NCBI GenBank assembly: GCA_001661245.1 | Contig: KV454013.1 | Span: 353,697 to 417,696, forward strand | Direction: 5' to 3' | From: Pachysolen tannophilus NRRL Y-2460 | Lineage: Eukaryota > Ascomycota > Pichiomycetes > Alaninales > Pachysolenaceae | DNA: 64,000 nucleotides | Part shown: positions 1 to 11,100 of the stretch, in pieces | Layout of the letters: the number at the start of each line of letters is the position of its first letter | Position numbering within the stretch: position 1 is the first letter of the stretch | Made by a program: the position numbers and the translations under genes | The notes under the pieces: model-generated | What the model was told of the DNA's origin: nothing | Seen by the model: the letters and a program-made list of their open reading frames with translations, nothing else | The model's database searches: none

Positions 1-1018
1 AATGAAAAAGGGAATTTTCACTGTTATGTTTTATTTAATGCCAATTAAATATAAAATTTTAACTTTACATTCTTCTGCTAATCAAGGAATAAAAGATCAA
101 GATGTCACTTTATTCTTTGGATTATCAGGTACTGGTAAAACTACATTATCTGCTGATCCAAATAGAAAGTTGATTGGTGATGATGAACATTGTTGGAGTG
201 ATCATGGAGTTTTCAATATTGAAGGTGGTTGTTATGCAAAATGTATTGATTTATCTCCTGAAAAGGAACCAGAAATTTTTAATGCAATTAAATTTGGTTC
301 AGTTTTAGAAAATATTATTTATGATCCAATTACAAGAGTAGTTGATTATTCAGATAAATCAATCACTGAAAATACAAGATGTGCTTATCCAATAAATTAT
401 ATTCCTTCTGCAAAAATACCTTGTTTAGCTGATTCACATCCTAAAAATATCATTTTATTAACATGTGATGCAAGAGGTGTATTACCACCAGTTTCTAAAT
501 TATCAAATGCTCAAGTTATGTATCATTTCATTTCTGGTTATACTTCAAAAATGGCGGGTACAGAAGAAGGTGTTACTGAACCAGAAGCTACTTTTAGTTC
601 ATGTTTTGGTCAACCATTTTTGGCTTTACATCCAATGAGATATGCACAACAATTATCTGATAAGATGACTCAACATAAAGCTAGTGCTTGGTTATTAAAT
701 ACTGGTTGGACTGGTCAATCTGTAACAAAAGGTGGTAAACGTTGTCCATTAAAATATACTAGAAGTATTTTAGATTCTATTCATAATGGTACTTTACTGA
801 ATGCAGAATATGAAACTTTCCCAATCTTTGGTTTACAAGTTCCAAAATCGGTTCCAGGTGTTCCAAAAGAAATTTTAAATCCAGCTGCAAATTGGGTAGA
901 TGGTTCTAAAGATTTTACTAAAGAAGTTAATAATTTGGCTAGCTTATTTTTAGAAAATTTCACAAAATATTCAGACAAAGCTACAAAAGAAGTAATTGCA
1001 GCTGGCCCTCAATTATAA
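1..1018 (+). CDS. PCK1: Phosphoenolpyruvate carboxykinase (ATP), 5'-truncated by window edge
   Basis: Cytosolic gluconeogenic enzyme converting oxaloacetate and ATP to phosphoenolpyruvate, CO2 and ADP. The visible 338 residues carry the P-loop [13 protein letters not shown], the following metal-binding GDDEHCWSD segment, the RCAYP segment and the typical C-terminal AAGPQL end. The first ATG in view (base 2) is not the true start: it matches the internal [14 protein letters not shown] segment of the family, and roughly 200 N-terminal residues (S. cerevisiae Pck1 is about 549 aa) lie left of the window. One CTG codon (797-799) falls where S. cerevisiae, as I remember it, has Ala. Identification is very secure. 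Confidence 0.97.
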   Translation, partial: MKKGIFTVMFYLMPIKYKILTLHSSANQGIKDQDVTLFFGLSGTGKTTLSADPNRKLIGDDEHCWSDHGVFNIEGGCYAKCIDLSPEKEPEIFNAIKFGSVLENIIYDPITRVVDYSDKSITENTRCAYPINYIPSAKIPCLADSHPKNIILLTCDARGVLPPVSKLSNAQVMYHFISGYTSKMAGTEEGVTEPEATFSSCFGQPFLALHPMRYAQQLSDKMTQHKASAWLLNTGWTGQSVTKGGKRCPLKYTRSILDSIHNGTLLNAEYETFPIFGLQVPKSVPGVPKEILNPAANWVDGSKDFTKEVNNLASLFLENFTKYSDKATKEVIAAGPQL

Positions 1019-1710
1019 TGCATCATCACTAAAGCTATATTACACTTCAAGCTGGAAAAGTAAATTTCAATTTGTAATCTATTTAAATTTTGAAAGCTAA
1101 GTGTGGAAAAAGGTACAACGAATAGAGTCTTTGATTTTTTGAATTTTATTTTATCTACTATTTTATTATTTTTATCTTTTTACTATTAACTAGTCACTTA
1201 CTATTTTTTTTTTTTAAGTTATTGTTGTTGTTTTTTTATTCATGTATACCTTTTGAAACCTATCTTGAATTATATATTTATCTATTATTATTATTATATA
1301 CACATAAACCTTTTTTTTTTTTTTTTTTTTTTGTGTGTCTCAGTCAATTATGAAGTTCACATTGTGAAATACACTTTCATTCAACCAGTTATTCAGATAA
1401 AACCCAAAAGTTAATCAAGTATTTGCACTAAGCAGTGACACCTAAAATATTTCTCGGTTATTGAAGAAGCTAATTTTCCATAGCGTTTTTGGAGTGGCCA
1501 CAGCAAAAATATTATGCATGTCTGCAATAAATTAATTAATTAGATTAAGCAGTAAGTGTTTCAAACATGAAAAGCAGCAATATTTTTGCCAGTTACGATT
1601 TGATGAGAATTTCGTTAGCTTTAAACACATCTTGACTTGTTTTAAAGATTTGTAGATCTTACTGTTTTGAATTTAAGGAAAAAAAAAAAAACCAAAAAAA
1701 ACCCTGTGCA
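1019..1710. promoter_or_regulatory. Intergenic: PCK1 3' region and ARO10-like promoter
   Basis: No ORF or RNA gene seen. AT-rich with long T runs (1311-1332) and an A-rich leader just before the next ATG at 1711. No recognisable Aro80-type CCG-spaced repeats found by eye. Confidence 0.5.
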
Positions 1711-2892
1711 ATGACTTCCCTGGTACTGTTTAATAGAAGCGGCTGTTACTCTTTATCGTATGAGCCGGAAGAATTACATTTTAATGATGAAATTACTATA
1801 TCTGAATATATATATAGAAGAATTCTTCAATTAGGAGTTAGGCATATTTTTGGAGTGCCGGGTGATTATTGTCTTGATTTTTGTGAAGAGATCAACAAGG
1901 TTCCTGATTTAAAATGGGTTGGTACTTGTAATGAATTGAACGGTGCATATGCAGCCGACGGGTACGGTAAGATGAGTGAAAATAAAATTGGTGTATTTGT
2001 AAGTGCTTTTGGTGTTGGTGAATTATCAGCAATTAATGGAATTTCAGGTGCTTTTGCCGAATATTCTCCTATTTTACACATTGTTGGTACATCATCTAGA
2101 CAGCAGAAACAAAAGCCTTATCAAATGCACCATTTGATTCCAACTCAAAATAAGTTAGAACCTGATCATTATGTGTATGAAAAAATGGTTGAGCCAATAT
2201 GTGTTGTTAAGGAAAGTCTCCATGATGTATCGAATGCTTGTTCTCAAATTGATAATGCTATTGAAAAAATTTGGCAGCATTCAAGACCAGGATATCTTTA
2301 TTTACCCTCTGATATGGCTACTGCAAAGATACCTGCTGAACGTTTAACTTCCTATAGTTTAAATTTAAAGAATGGAAAAGATGATGATGATTTGCAATTA
2401 GTTGAAAAAATTGCTGGTATTATCTTGGAAAAATTATACAAATCTGAGAAAACAGTTATTATATCAGATTATTTGATTAGACCATTTAGACAACAAGAAA
2501 AAGTTCAATGTATCTTGGAGAAATTAATTGACAAAGTTAATTTAGTAACGACTACAATGGGTAAAGGATTTATCGATGAAGATAGTCCAAGATTTTGTGG
2601 TGTATACGCCGGTGCTCAATCTCCTTTACCCCAAACCAATATGATTGTTGAAAATGATTCGGATTTAGTTATTAGTATTGGTACTTTTGAAGTCCAAGGT
2701 AATACAGGTAATTATACTACAAAGATTCCTAGAGAAAAATTAATTTCAATGTCCGAATTTTATTGTACAATTGGTGAAAATTTTTACCAAAATGTTTCCT
2801 TTGTCAATATCTTGAGTAAAATAAATGAAAAATTGGATTCAAATAAAGTTTTAAAATCACCACATTATTCAATTATGTCAGAGGCAGATTCC

Positions 2893-2923
<31 letters not shown>

Positions 2924-3543
2924 GTAATATTGATATCGATTCTGAAGCGTTATCTTTAAAATTTTTAATAAAATCTTTACAAGATTTTTTAAAACCAAAC
3001 GATTTAATAGTTATTGAAACTTGCACTTTTATGTTTGCATTTCTTGATCTTAAATTTAAACCAGGTCAAAAAGTTTTATCACAACTTTTCTATAACTCAA
3101 TTGGTTATGCATTACCTGCCACACTTGGAGCTAGTCTTGCATTACGTGATTTAGGTTTAGAATCCACAACAAGAGTTATTTTAATTCAAGGTGATGGTTC
3201 TGCAATGACCACTGTCCAAGAATTAACAACTTATCTCAGACAAGATATCACACCAACGGTATTATTATTGAATAATGATGGTTATACAGTTGAAAGAATC
3301 ATTAAAGGTCCAAATTCAGTGTATAATGATGTTGCGCCGCACTGGCAGTGGACAAAACTTTTCCAAACTTTTGGAGATTACAATCTGAAATCTTTTAATG
3401 CTAAAATTGAAACTTGTGGTGAATTGACCAAGCATTTCAATAATCCAGATTTTGCTACCGGTAAAAGATTACAATTTTTAGAATTAATCTTGGATAGATT
3501 AGATGCTCCAGATTTTTTCAAAAGCATGTTTGATAAGAAATAA
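1711..3543 (+). CDS. ARO10: Thiamine-diphosphate-dependent 2-oxo acid decarboxylase, Aro10-like
   Basis: Pyruvate-decarboxylase-family enzyme of 610 aa. Aro10 decarboxylates phenylpyruvate and other 2-oxo acids to aldehydes in the Ehrlich pathway. Visible signatures are the N-terminal FGVPGDY, the cofactor-activating Glu75 in TCNELN, the His140-His141 pair, and the ThDP/Mg motif G494-D495-G496 to N522. The C-terminal part (SVYNDV, WTKLF, FGD) resembles remembered S. cerevisiae Aro10 more than Pdc1. A tract of about ten Asn encoded by AAT repeats (2891-2926) sits in the linker before the C-terminal ThDP domain. The start is the only sensible ATG, after an A-rich leader. Pdc or Thi3-type paralogues cannot be excluded without a tree; the decarboxylase family itself is certain. 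Confidence 0.75.
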
Positions 3544-4343
3544 GAAAACATAGCTGAGGGTACGTACGATGTGCAATAAACGCACAAGAACAATTTTTTT
3601 TTTTAAATTTTTTTTTTTTTTTGACTCCAATTTTAAATCAAAATCAATTCAAACACTCTATCTATAGATACCAATCATATCTCCAAGATATTTTTATACA
3701 AATAATTTTTTTTTATTTTAATTCACTTTTATATATAATATAGTAAGTATTCTTTATAAGCACTATAATGCGTGTTTAATTTCAACTTCTATCTTAGGAA
3801 GTAATTAACTAAAATTGATAATCAGAAAAAAACAGTTTCCTGATTTGGAATAAATCTTAAAATTTAAAATGATAAGCAAATTTACAGAAAGTTCTATTTC
3901 CCCCTTATATTTACCAAATTAATATTACTATATTATATTAATAAGTTTTACTTTTAAATAAATAATCATCAATTAAAATTGATTAAAAGTATATTTTAGT
4001 TGAATATAATAATAGCGCCCTTTATTAATTAATATAGGTATTTTATTTTTTATTTTTTTTCTTTTAAGAGAGATAAAAAAAAAAAAAAAAAAGAATTTAA
4101 GGAACAGCAGAGATAAGGTGGGTTGTTAATAACAGTGCTTGAAAATCTAGATTTAAGGTGATTTTTATCTGTTGGGTACTCATTCCACCACATTTGAAAT
4201 TACACCTATATTTATTTTTGCAAAATACAAAAAATACCAACATATCAACATTAACATATTGTACTATTTTATTTGGCATATATTTTTAAATTTGATCGAA
4301 TTAGTTGGCAATTGATTATAAATTACAAAAAACGCAGGTTAAG
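3544..4343. other. Intergenic between ARO10-like and ATG32
   Basis: About 800 bp with very high AT content and T and A homopolymers (for example 3595-3622 and 4077-4092). No ORF with an ATG start and no RNA gene seen. It should hold the ARO10-like terminator and the ATG32 promoter. Confidence 0.5.
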
Positions 4344-6092
4344 ATGCCAATTAACAACGCTAATACCAATATATTGGAAGATAGAAGTTATAACGAGCAT
4401 ATCAATAATAATAATGCGGTTAATACCGGGTTGTTCTCACCACATAATTCTGTTTTCCAAGCGTTGAATAATCCAAGCTTGGAGTTGAGTAGCGTTTCAA
4501 GGACTAATAGCAGGAATATTTCAAATTCACCTGATTTGACCATGTCGTCGCAATTTTCACAATATTCACTGAACGATTTTTCTTCATGGCAATTGGTTCA
4601 CAATTCAACTCAGAATAGTGGTAGATCTTCTGGATCCATACTTTCGAGTTCGGATACAGATGATCAGATGTTGAATAATTTCTCACTTGGTCAACATCAC
4701 AACCATTCGAATTTAACAAACCAGGTAATCATATTTGATAATGAAAGTGAATTGCATAGCGAGTCATATGAAGATGAAGATGACGTGAACGTGAACGTGA
4801 ACGTTGACGTTGACGTGGATGTGGACGCGGATGTAGACGATGATCTTGTGGAAAATGCATCGACTCTTCACCAAATTGAAAAACTTTCAATGCCCTCATT
4901 TATAATGCCTAGAGTTTCATTGGAAGAAGTTAATTCTAATTCAGCAAATATTGATCCATCACGTTTAAGAATTAATGTTGTTGGTCATGGATCTTTTGAA
5001 TTGATTAACAGATTAAACTGTTATTCAAAAATTTTGAAAAATATTGATTTTACGAATGTTAACCCAAATTTAATAATTTTAATTGTTGATCATCAAAATT
5101 TATTATTACCGCAACGATTAGAAAAACCTTTTATTCCTATATTCATTGAAGAACAAATACAATTGGGTAAAGATTTTAATGCAGATGAAATGAGTACAAG
5201 CTCAGGTACAAATTCTCAACTATTAGCTTCAAGATTAAATTCTTTATCAACTATTTGTCATCCAATTCATTTAAAATCTTTGAATGATGATTTGTTTCCT
5301 TTAATTCATATATTATCAAATATTGATTGTGATAAATTTAATGCATTGAATTATACAGCTAATAAGGATGAAGTAAGGGAACCGTGCGATTATGGATGCA
5401 ATCTTTTTACAAGACAATCTGATCTTGATAATTCAACAAGGAGATATGACAAATTATCAAGATCTGCTTTGAATAAGAGAGATAAGAAAATTAGCAAGCG
5501 TAAGAATAGTGGTAGTAACAGTAATAATAATAATAATAATGATAAGAAAAAAATCATTTCAACAAAACTTTCATTATTATTGAAAATTATCAATGGGAAG
5601 GTTATTGTTGGTGTTGGATATATTGGACTATGTTATTGTGTTTATAGATATTTCAGTGAACATTGTACTGCTGAGAATGACTTGCTAGAAAATTTTACTA
5701 AATTTTCAGCAGGAAGTGGAGTTGCAGGAAGTGCAATTACTGGTGGTGTCACTGGTGGAGATTTTTATCCAGAATCACCATTTTCATTAGCACGATCCCC
5801 AAGTAACGTAAGATTTACTAGCTCATTTGGGCGATTGACTGAAAACTTATCATCAAATACTGAAACTTGCTTACTTAAATTAAAAGATTTTCAAGAATTA
5901 TCTTCATCCAGTATAAATGAGCAATTCAGTGAATTAAATGATGAATTTAAAAAAATCTTACTAGATGTTCACCTGTTCATATCAAATCATGCAGGTAATG
6001 ATTTGTTCAAAGAATTACATTATATCATTAAAGATTTAGTTGAAAGGACAAAATTAGCTGGATATTGGTTATATTATAATATTCTTTATTAA
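4344..6092 (+). CDS. ATG32: Mitophagy receptor Atg32-like outer-membrane protein
   Basis: Atg32 is a single-pass mitochondrial outer-membrane receptor that recruits Atg8 and Atg11 for selective mitophagy. This 582-aa protein has the expected layout. An Atg8-interacting motif W82-Q-L-V85 sits in a Ser-rich N-terminus and is followed by acidic stretches. FIMPRVSL (from F186) opens the pseudo-receiver region and is nearly identical to the matching S. cerevisiae segment. A Lys-rich linker leads to a membrane segment at about 418-436 (VIVGVGYIGLCYCVYRYF) and an intermembrane-space tail. A Val-Asn/Val-Asp dipeptide tract lies at about residues 148-165. Ser residues just after the motif are candidate CK2 sites (family knowledge). 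The open frame extends upstream to a TTG at 4305, but the first ATG is 4344. Confidence 0.8.
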   Translation: MPINNANTNILEDRSYNEHINNNNAVNTGLFSPHNSVFQALNNPSLELSSVSRTNSRNISNSPDLTMSSQFSQYSLNDFSSWQLVHNSTQNSGRSSGSILSSSDTDDQMLNNFSLGQHHNHSNLTNQVIIFDNESELHSESYEDEDDVNVNVNVDVDVDVDADVDDDLVENASTLHQIEKLSMPSFIMPRVSLEEVNSNSANIDPSRLRINVVGHGSFELINRLNCYSKILKNIDFTNVNPNLIILIVDHQNLLLPQRLEKPFIPIFIEEQIQLGKDFNADEMSTSSGTNSQLLASRLNSLSTICHPIHLKSLNDDLFPLIHILSNIDCDKFNALNYTANKDEVREPCDYGCNLFTRQSDLDNSTRRYDKLSRSALNKRDKKISKRKNSGSNSNNNNNNDKKKIISTKLSLLLKIINGKVIVGVGYIGLCYCVYRYFSEHCTAENDLLENFTKFSAGSGVAGSAITGGVTGGDFYPESPFSLARSPSNVRFTSSFGRLTENLSSNTETCLLKLKDFQELSSSSINEQFSELNDEFKKILLDVHLFISNHAGNDLFKELHYIIKDLVERTKLAGYWLYYNILY

Positions 6093-7042
6093 AGAAAAAA
6101 ATTTTATTCTCAAAAATCCATTAAACTTTTATGTTCTTTTAACCTAACCTTTTCTTATTATTATTATTTATTTTTTTTTTTTTTTNNNNNNNNNNNNNNN
6201 NNNNNNNNNNNNNNNNNNNNNNNNNNNNNNNNNNNNNNNNNNNNNNNNNNNNNNNNNNNNNNNNNNNNNNNNNNNNNNNNNNNNNNNNNNNNNNNNNNNN
6301 NNNNNNNNNNNNNNNNNNNNNNNNNNNNNNNNNNNNNNNNNNNNNNNNNNNNNNNNNNNNNNNNNNNNNNNNNNNNNNNNNNNNNNNNNNNNNNNNNNNN
6401 NNNNNNNNNNNNNNNNNNNNNNNNNNNNNNNNNNNNNNNNNNNNNNNNNNNNNNNNNNNNNNNNNNNNNNNNNNNNNNNNNNNNNNNNNNNNNNNNNNNN
6501 NNNNNNNNNNNNNNNNNNNNNNNNNNNNNNNNNNNNNNNNNNNNNNNNNNNNNNNNNNNNNNNNNNNNNNNNNNNNNNNNNNNNNNNNNNNNNNNNNNNN
6601 NNNNNNNNNNNNNNNNNNNNNNNNNNNNNNNNNNNNNNNNNNNNNNNNNNNNNNNNNNNNNNNNNNNNNNNNNNNNNNNNNNNNNNNNNNNNNNNNNNNN
6701 NNNNNNNNNNNNNNNNNNNNNNNNNNNNNNNNNNNNNNNNNNNNNNNNNNNNNNNNNNNNNNNNNNNNNNNNNNNNNNNNNNNNNNNNNNNNNNNNNNNN
6801 NNNNNNNNNNNNNNNNNNNNNNNNNNNNNNNNNTTTTTTTTTTTTTTTTTTTTTTTTTGTTTTTTTTTTGTTTTTATTTTTTCCTTTTTTTTTTTTGCAC
6901 TGCGACCGCTAACGACCAGTAATCATCATCTCAAATTGAAAGAAAAGAAAGGGGAAAGGTCGAGATCAACCAGGACTGATTATAGAGTCGCGGCCACTTT
7001 AATCACAATAAATTTGATTATATACTTGAAAATTTAAAAAGT
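6093..7042. other. ATG32/SLN1 intergenic with 648-base assembly gap
   Basis: Unknown bases occupy 6186-6833. T runs flank the gap on both sides, so the contig break lies in a homopolymer. The resolved part after the gap (6834-7042) is T-rich, then more balanced, and should contain the proximal SLN1 promoter. No gene seen. Confidence 0.9.
6186..6833. other. Assembly gap (N)
   Basis: 648 unknown bases flanked by T runs. Confidence 0.99.
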
Positions 7043-10000
7043 ATGGTGCAAATAAAGATTAAAATAAGAACTCAGCTTCTTATTTTAGTATGTTGCTCTA
7101 CTTTGTTTTCATTATTGATTTTAAGTATTGTCACTGGTGTTTATTTTACTTCGAATTTGACAAAGTTGAGATCGGATAAATTGGAGGTTATGTCGGAATT
7201 AAAGGCTTCTCAAATAGCTCAATATACTTCATATTATTACTATCAAATTTATTCAGTGGCGTCTAGAGATGATGTTAAGGATTCTTTGGTGAACTATAAA
7301 GCTGGTAATACTAGTAGCTCAAACTTTATTGGGGCCCAAGATTATTTACAAGAATACCTCGATAGTACAGAGAATATGTATGATGCTGTGTTGTATGATG
7401 TAAATTCAAAAGCTTTGCTTAAAGTTGAAAATAAGGTCGTGAATACAAATCTAATGGATTCAGTTGTACAGTTTTTACATCCGTTAAGCAGTAATCATTC
7501 TATACCAGATAGTTTAAATGGTACTGACGGAATGTTATTAGCTGGTCCTCTGATAAATGATACCACGTATTTGGTTTCATTGACGTTGCCGATATATGGT
7601 AATTCTTCAATATTAATATCAACTCCAGATTTAACTGGGTATATTACAGTCACAGTAAACGCAGAAGATATGTATCTGGCAACAGAAGCTAATGATATAG
7701 ATCTGTCCACAGCAACGGTAATTAAATCTGTTCTGTCATCAACTAATTCTTCGGATTTTATTGGGTATCAATATGCTTTCATACCTGAGAAGGGGACATC
7801 AAATCTCTTATATGATGTTTCAAATTTTTCTTCATACCCTTTAGTACGAGATATCTTGGAAAATCATATAACACAAGGTTCAAGAGCAAAAGTAACAACA
7901 CCAATGAATTCTACAGTTGCTGTTGGGTTCACTTTAGAAGATATGCAAAGTTGTTATTGGATCATTTTCATCGAACAAGATAGAAGTTCTTTCTTATCAT
8001 CAACTGTTAAATTGACAAAGATTATAGTTGGTGTAGTTATTGGTATTGCTGCATTTATGTGTCTTATAACTTTCCCACTTGCTCATCTTGCTGTGCGACC
8101 AATTGTTAAATTACAAAAAGCTACTGAAGATATTTCATATCGTAGAAATTTGCATTATAGAAAAGAAAAATCAATTTTTGTTTCAAAGACAAATAGCGTT
8201 TTCAGTACAGTGCCCAATTCTCCAACAAGCGCTACAGAAAAGGACAAAAATGCCAATATTAATGACAAAGTGAGTGGATACCAAGGAGGAGATGTCATTG
8301 CTGCCGGTGCTGCCGGTGCTGCCGATGGGACAGAAGATAAAATTAATGGCAGAAACAGTGGAAGTGGAGGTGGAACCGCAGGTGGAAACGAAGAATCAAG
8401 AAATCGTAACTGTTTGTCTTCAACTTATTCTTCACCTACTTCTGATCATTTTGTAATACCACAACGTGTTCAACACTCAAGAAAAATAATAGTTGATGAG
8501 CTATCTGAATTAACAGAAGCTTTTAATGTGATGACGGATGAATTAGACCGTCAGTATACCCATTTAGAAGATAGAGTTCGTGAAAGGACAAGAGAATTAG
8601 AAAAACTGAAAATTGAAGCAGAAAGTGCTAACGAAGCCAAAACTGTTTTCATTTCACAAATTTCTCATGAATTAAGGACCCCTTTAAACGGTATATTGGG
8701 ACTTTGTTCAGTTTGTATGTCCGAAACGGATATTAACACAATCCAAGAATCTTTGAAATTGGTTTTCAGAAGCGGTGAATTATTATTACACATCTTAACT
8801 GAATTATTAACATTTAGTAAAAATACTTTAAAGAAATCAAAATTAGAAAACAGAGATTTCAAAATTTTAGATATTGCTTGGCAAATAAAATCGATTTTTG
8901 GAAAACTTGCAAATGATCAAAATGTTAATCTATCAATATTGATTAGACCTAATTTAATAAGAAAGATGATATTATTTGGCGATTCAAATAGAATAATTCA
9001 AGTTATAATGAATCTTGTAAGTAATTCGCTTAAGTTTACTCCCGTTGACGGAAGTGTCAAAGTGAATATAAGGTGCTTGGGTGAGTATGATGAAGCAAAA
9101 TCAAAAGGTGATAATTACCAACATGTTTACGTGAAAGGTCGTACTCTGAATGATGAAACCAACAACACTTCAATGGATTCTTCGACATCCTCGGGCATTA
9201 TTGAGAAAACTCATTCTAAATCTGTTTCCACAGTTACAACCAAGAGGCGTAATAATGATTCTGATGAATCTGATTCTCAAAGTATACATACCTTAAGTAC
9301 AGTTGAATATTCCAATGCCATATTTGAGTCACAATTTAGGCATCGCAAAAAGTCGAGTAAATTGTCAATATCTTCACTGACTTCATCAAGCTCTTCTTCA
9401 CCTCCTACTTCTTCATCGGGGGTAAGTAAAGATATTGAGCAGAATGGAGAAGCCGATCCAAGTGCTGAGGTAACCACTAGTGAAGAATTTAAGATTAAAC
9501 CTTTGGAGAATTTGAAAAAGTGGGTTATTGAAATTACAGTTGAAGACACAGGTCCTGGTATTGAACCTGCGTTACAAGAAAAAGTTTTTGAACCTTTCGT
9601 TCAAGGAGATCAAACATTGTCGAGAACATATGGTGGTACCGGTTTAGGTCTTTCAATTTCAAGGCAATTGGCTACCATGATGCATGGTACCTTGATATTA
9701 GAAAGCAAAGTTGGTGAAGGAAGTAAATTTACTTTTAGAATTCCTTTACCGCAAACACATTATATCGAAGTTGATAGCTCAGAAGAAGAGTCGGAGTTAT
9801 ATAATGATGAATTCAATGTCAACAGTAAGAAAAATAGAAAGGTGAAAGTTGTGGATCCTGGAGAGGCTGAGGAACTGAGGGACAGTCTCAGTGAAATTCT
9901 GAACCATGACCACAAGAAGATGACATCCCAGCTTAAAATAGATGATTTACCGGAATCAGTTTCTGCAGCTGATGCTCCTCCGACTCCGTCGACGCAGACA

Positions 10001-10579
10001 TCTGGTCATTCTCTGCAGTCACCTCATGGAGAGTCCTCAGGTTCTTCTTATTTCGACAAACCATCGGTGTTAACTAAATCATCAACAGGTACAGCGCCTT
10101 CTTCTGCTGTTCAAACTCATAGCGGTGTATGTGTTACCGGTGGAACATCGGATAAAAAATCTGATAATGAAAATGACAACGTGAAAATATTGGTAGCTGA
10201 AGACAACTTGGTAAACCAGGAAGTTATCAAGAGAATGCTAAACTTTGAAGGCCTTAAATCAATTACCTTGGCATGCGATGGGCAAGAAGCTATCACCATC
10301 CTACAGACAAGTTTGAAAGAAAATGATAGTTTTGATTTAATATTTATGGATGTTCAGATGCCTAAGGTAGATGGTTTACTGGCGACTAGAATTATGAGAA
10401 ACGAATTAAAATACGATAAGCCAATCGTTGCTTTAACGGCATTTGCCGATGAATCTAATGTAACGAAGTGTTTAGATTCAGGAATGTCTGGTTTCTTATC
10501 AAAACCTATTAGAAGATCCCAATTAAGAAAAATCCTTGTGGAATTATGTCCAGATGCAGTATTACCGAACACTCCTTAA
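7043..10579 (+). CDS. SLN1: Hybrid osmosensor histidine kinase Sln1
   Basis: Plasma-membrane hybrid histidine kinase of 1178 aa that senses turgor and feeds the Ypd1-Ssk1 phosphorelay into the HOG MAPK cascade. Membrane segments at about 10-34 and 327-351 flank an extracellular sensor of roughly 290 residues with many N-x-S/T sites. A HAMP-like segment and coiled coil follow. The H-box has phospho-acceptor His542 (SHELRTPLNGILG); the N-box (MNLVSNSLKFTP) and G-boxes (VEDTGPGI, GGTGLGLS) follow. The C-terminal receiver carries phospho-acceptor Asp1103 (FMDVQMPKVDG) and the late KP motif (SKPIRR). Low-complexity Ser-rich inserts interrupt the kinase between N- and G-boxes, as in yeast Sln1. Start ATG 7043 precedes the first membrane segment. 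Confidence 0.95.
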   Translation: MVQIKIKIRTQLLILVCCSTLFSLLILSIVTGVYFTSNLTKLRSDKLEVMSELKASQIAQYTSYYYYQIYSVASRDDVKDSLVNYKAGNTSSSNFIGAQDYLQEYLDSTENMYDAVLYDVNSKALLKVENKVVNTNLMDSVVQFLHPLSSNHSIPDSLNGTDGMLLAGPLINDTTYLVSLTLPIYGNSSILISTPDLTGYITVTVNAEDMYLATEANDIDLSTATVIKSVLSSTNSSDFIGYQYAFIPEKGTSNLLYDVSNFSSYPLVRDILENHITQGSRAKVTTPMNSTVAVGFTLEDMQSCYWIIFIEQDRSSFLSSTVKLTKIIVGVVIGIAAFMCLITFPLAHLAVRPIVKLQKATEDISYRRNLHYRKEKSIFVSKTNSVFSTVPNSPTSATEKDKNANINDKVSGYQGGDVIAAGAAGAADGTEDKINGRNSGSGGGTAGGNEESRNRNCLSSTYSSPTSDHFVIPQRVQHSRKIIVDELSELTEAFNVMTDELDRQYTHLEDRVRERTRELEKLKIEAESANEAKTVFISQISHELRTPLNGILGLCSVCMSETDINTIQESLKLVFRSGELLLHILTELLTFSKNTLKKSKLENRDFKILDIAWQIKSIFGKLANDQNVNLSILIRPNLIRKMILFGDSNRIIQVIMNLVSNSLKFTPVDGSVKVNIRCLGEYDEAKSKGDNYQHVYVKGRTLNDETNNTSMDSSTSSGIIEKTHSKSVSTVTTKRRNNDSDESDSQSIHTLSTVEYSNAIFESQFRHRKKSSKLSISSLTSSSSSSPPTSSSGVSKDIEQNGEADPSAEVTTSEEFKIKPLENLKKWVIEITVEDTGPGIEPALQEKVFEPFVQGDQTLSRTYGGTGLGLSISRQLATMMHGTLILESKVGEGSKFTFRIPLPQTHYIEVDSSEEESELYNDEFNVNSKKNRKVKVVDPGEAEELRDSLSEILNHDHKKMTSQLKIDDLPESVSAADAPPTPSTQTSGHSLQSPHGESSGSSYFDKPSVLTKSSTGTAPSSAVQTHSGVCVTGGTSDKKSDNENDNVKILVAEDNLVNQEVIKRMLNFEGLKSITLACDGQEAITILQTSLKENDSFDLIFMDVQMPKVDGLLATRIMRNELKYDKPIVALTAFADESNVTKCLDSGMSGFLSKPIRRSQLRKILVELCPDAVLPNTP

Positions 10580-11100
10580 TTTATCAATTAACCAATTGTT
10601 TAATTTTTACCATTAATTTTAACCACTGCTGTAACAATTGTATAAAAAAGTTTCTAGACATTATGTTTTTTTTTCTTTCTTTTTTACGATGCTTTTTTTT
10701 TATATTACTTTATTCACTTGATACATTTTTGCATGCTTTATATTGTTTTGGTTTTGACTTCTTTATTTATGTATTTATTATTTTTTATATTTTATTTTTG
10801 GAAAACCGGTTTTGGTAGAACGGTTATTTGAGCTATAGTTATTCATATTTTCAGGCTTTGGTTTTGATTTTTTCTTTAGAACCATTATTTTAATAAAAAT
10901 TTATATATTTTTTACCTTAATTTTAGATCAGATTTTGTATTTTTTCAAGTTTTTATGCACTTGGTGAAGAAAACTAGTGGAAAATTAGATTTTTCAAAAA
11001 AAATGATAATTTGGACAAATAATATTATATATTATATATAGTACCACTATATCTATATAAATTATCGAATCTTCAAAGTAGTAGACTCAATTGATCAAAA
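10580..11100. other. Intergenic between SLN1 and dienelactone hydrolase
   Basis: 521 bp, T-rich then A/T mixed. A TATA-like stretch (ATATTATATATTATATATAG, 11022-11041) lies about 60-80 bp before the hydrolase ATG. No other gene seen. Confidence 0.5.

Noticed and set aside
4273-4467. 64-codon frame overlapping the ATG32 start
   Set aside because: Begins at TTG and overlaps the conserved ATG32 coding frame.
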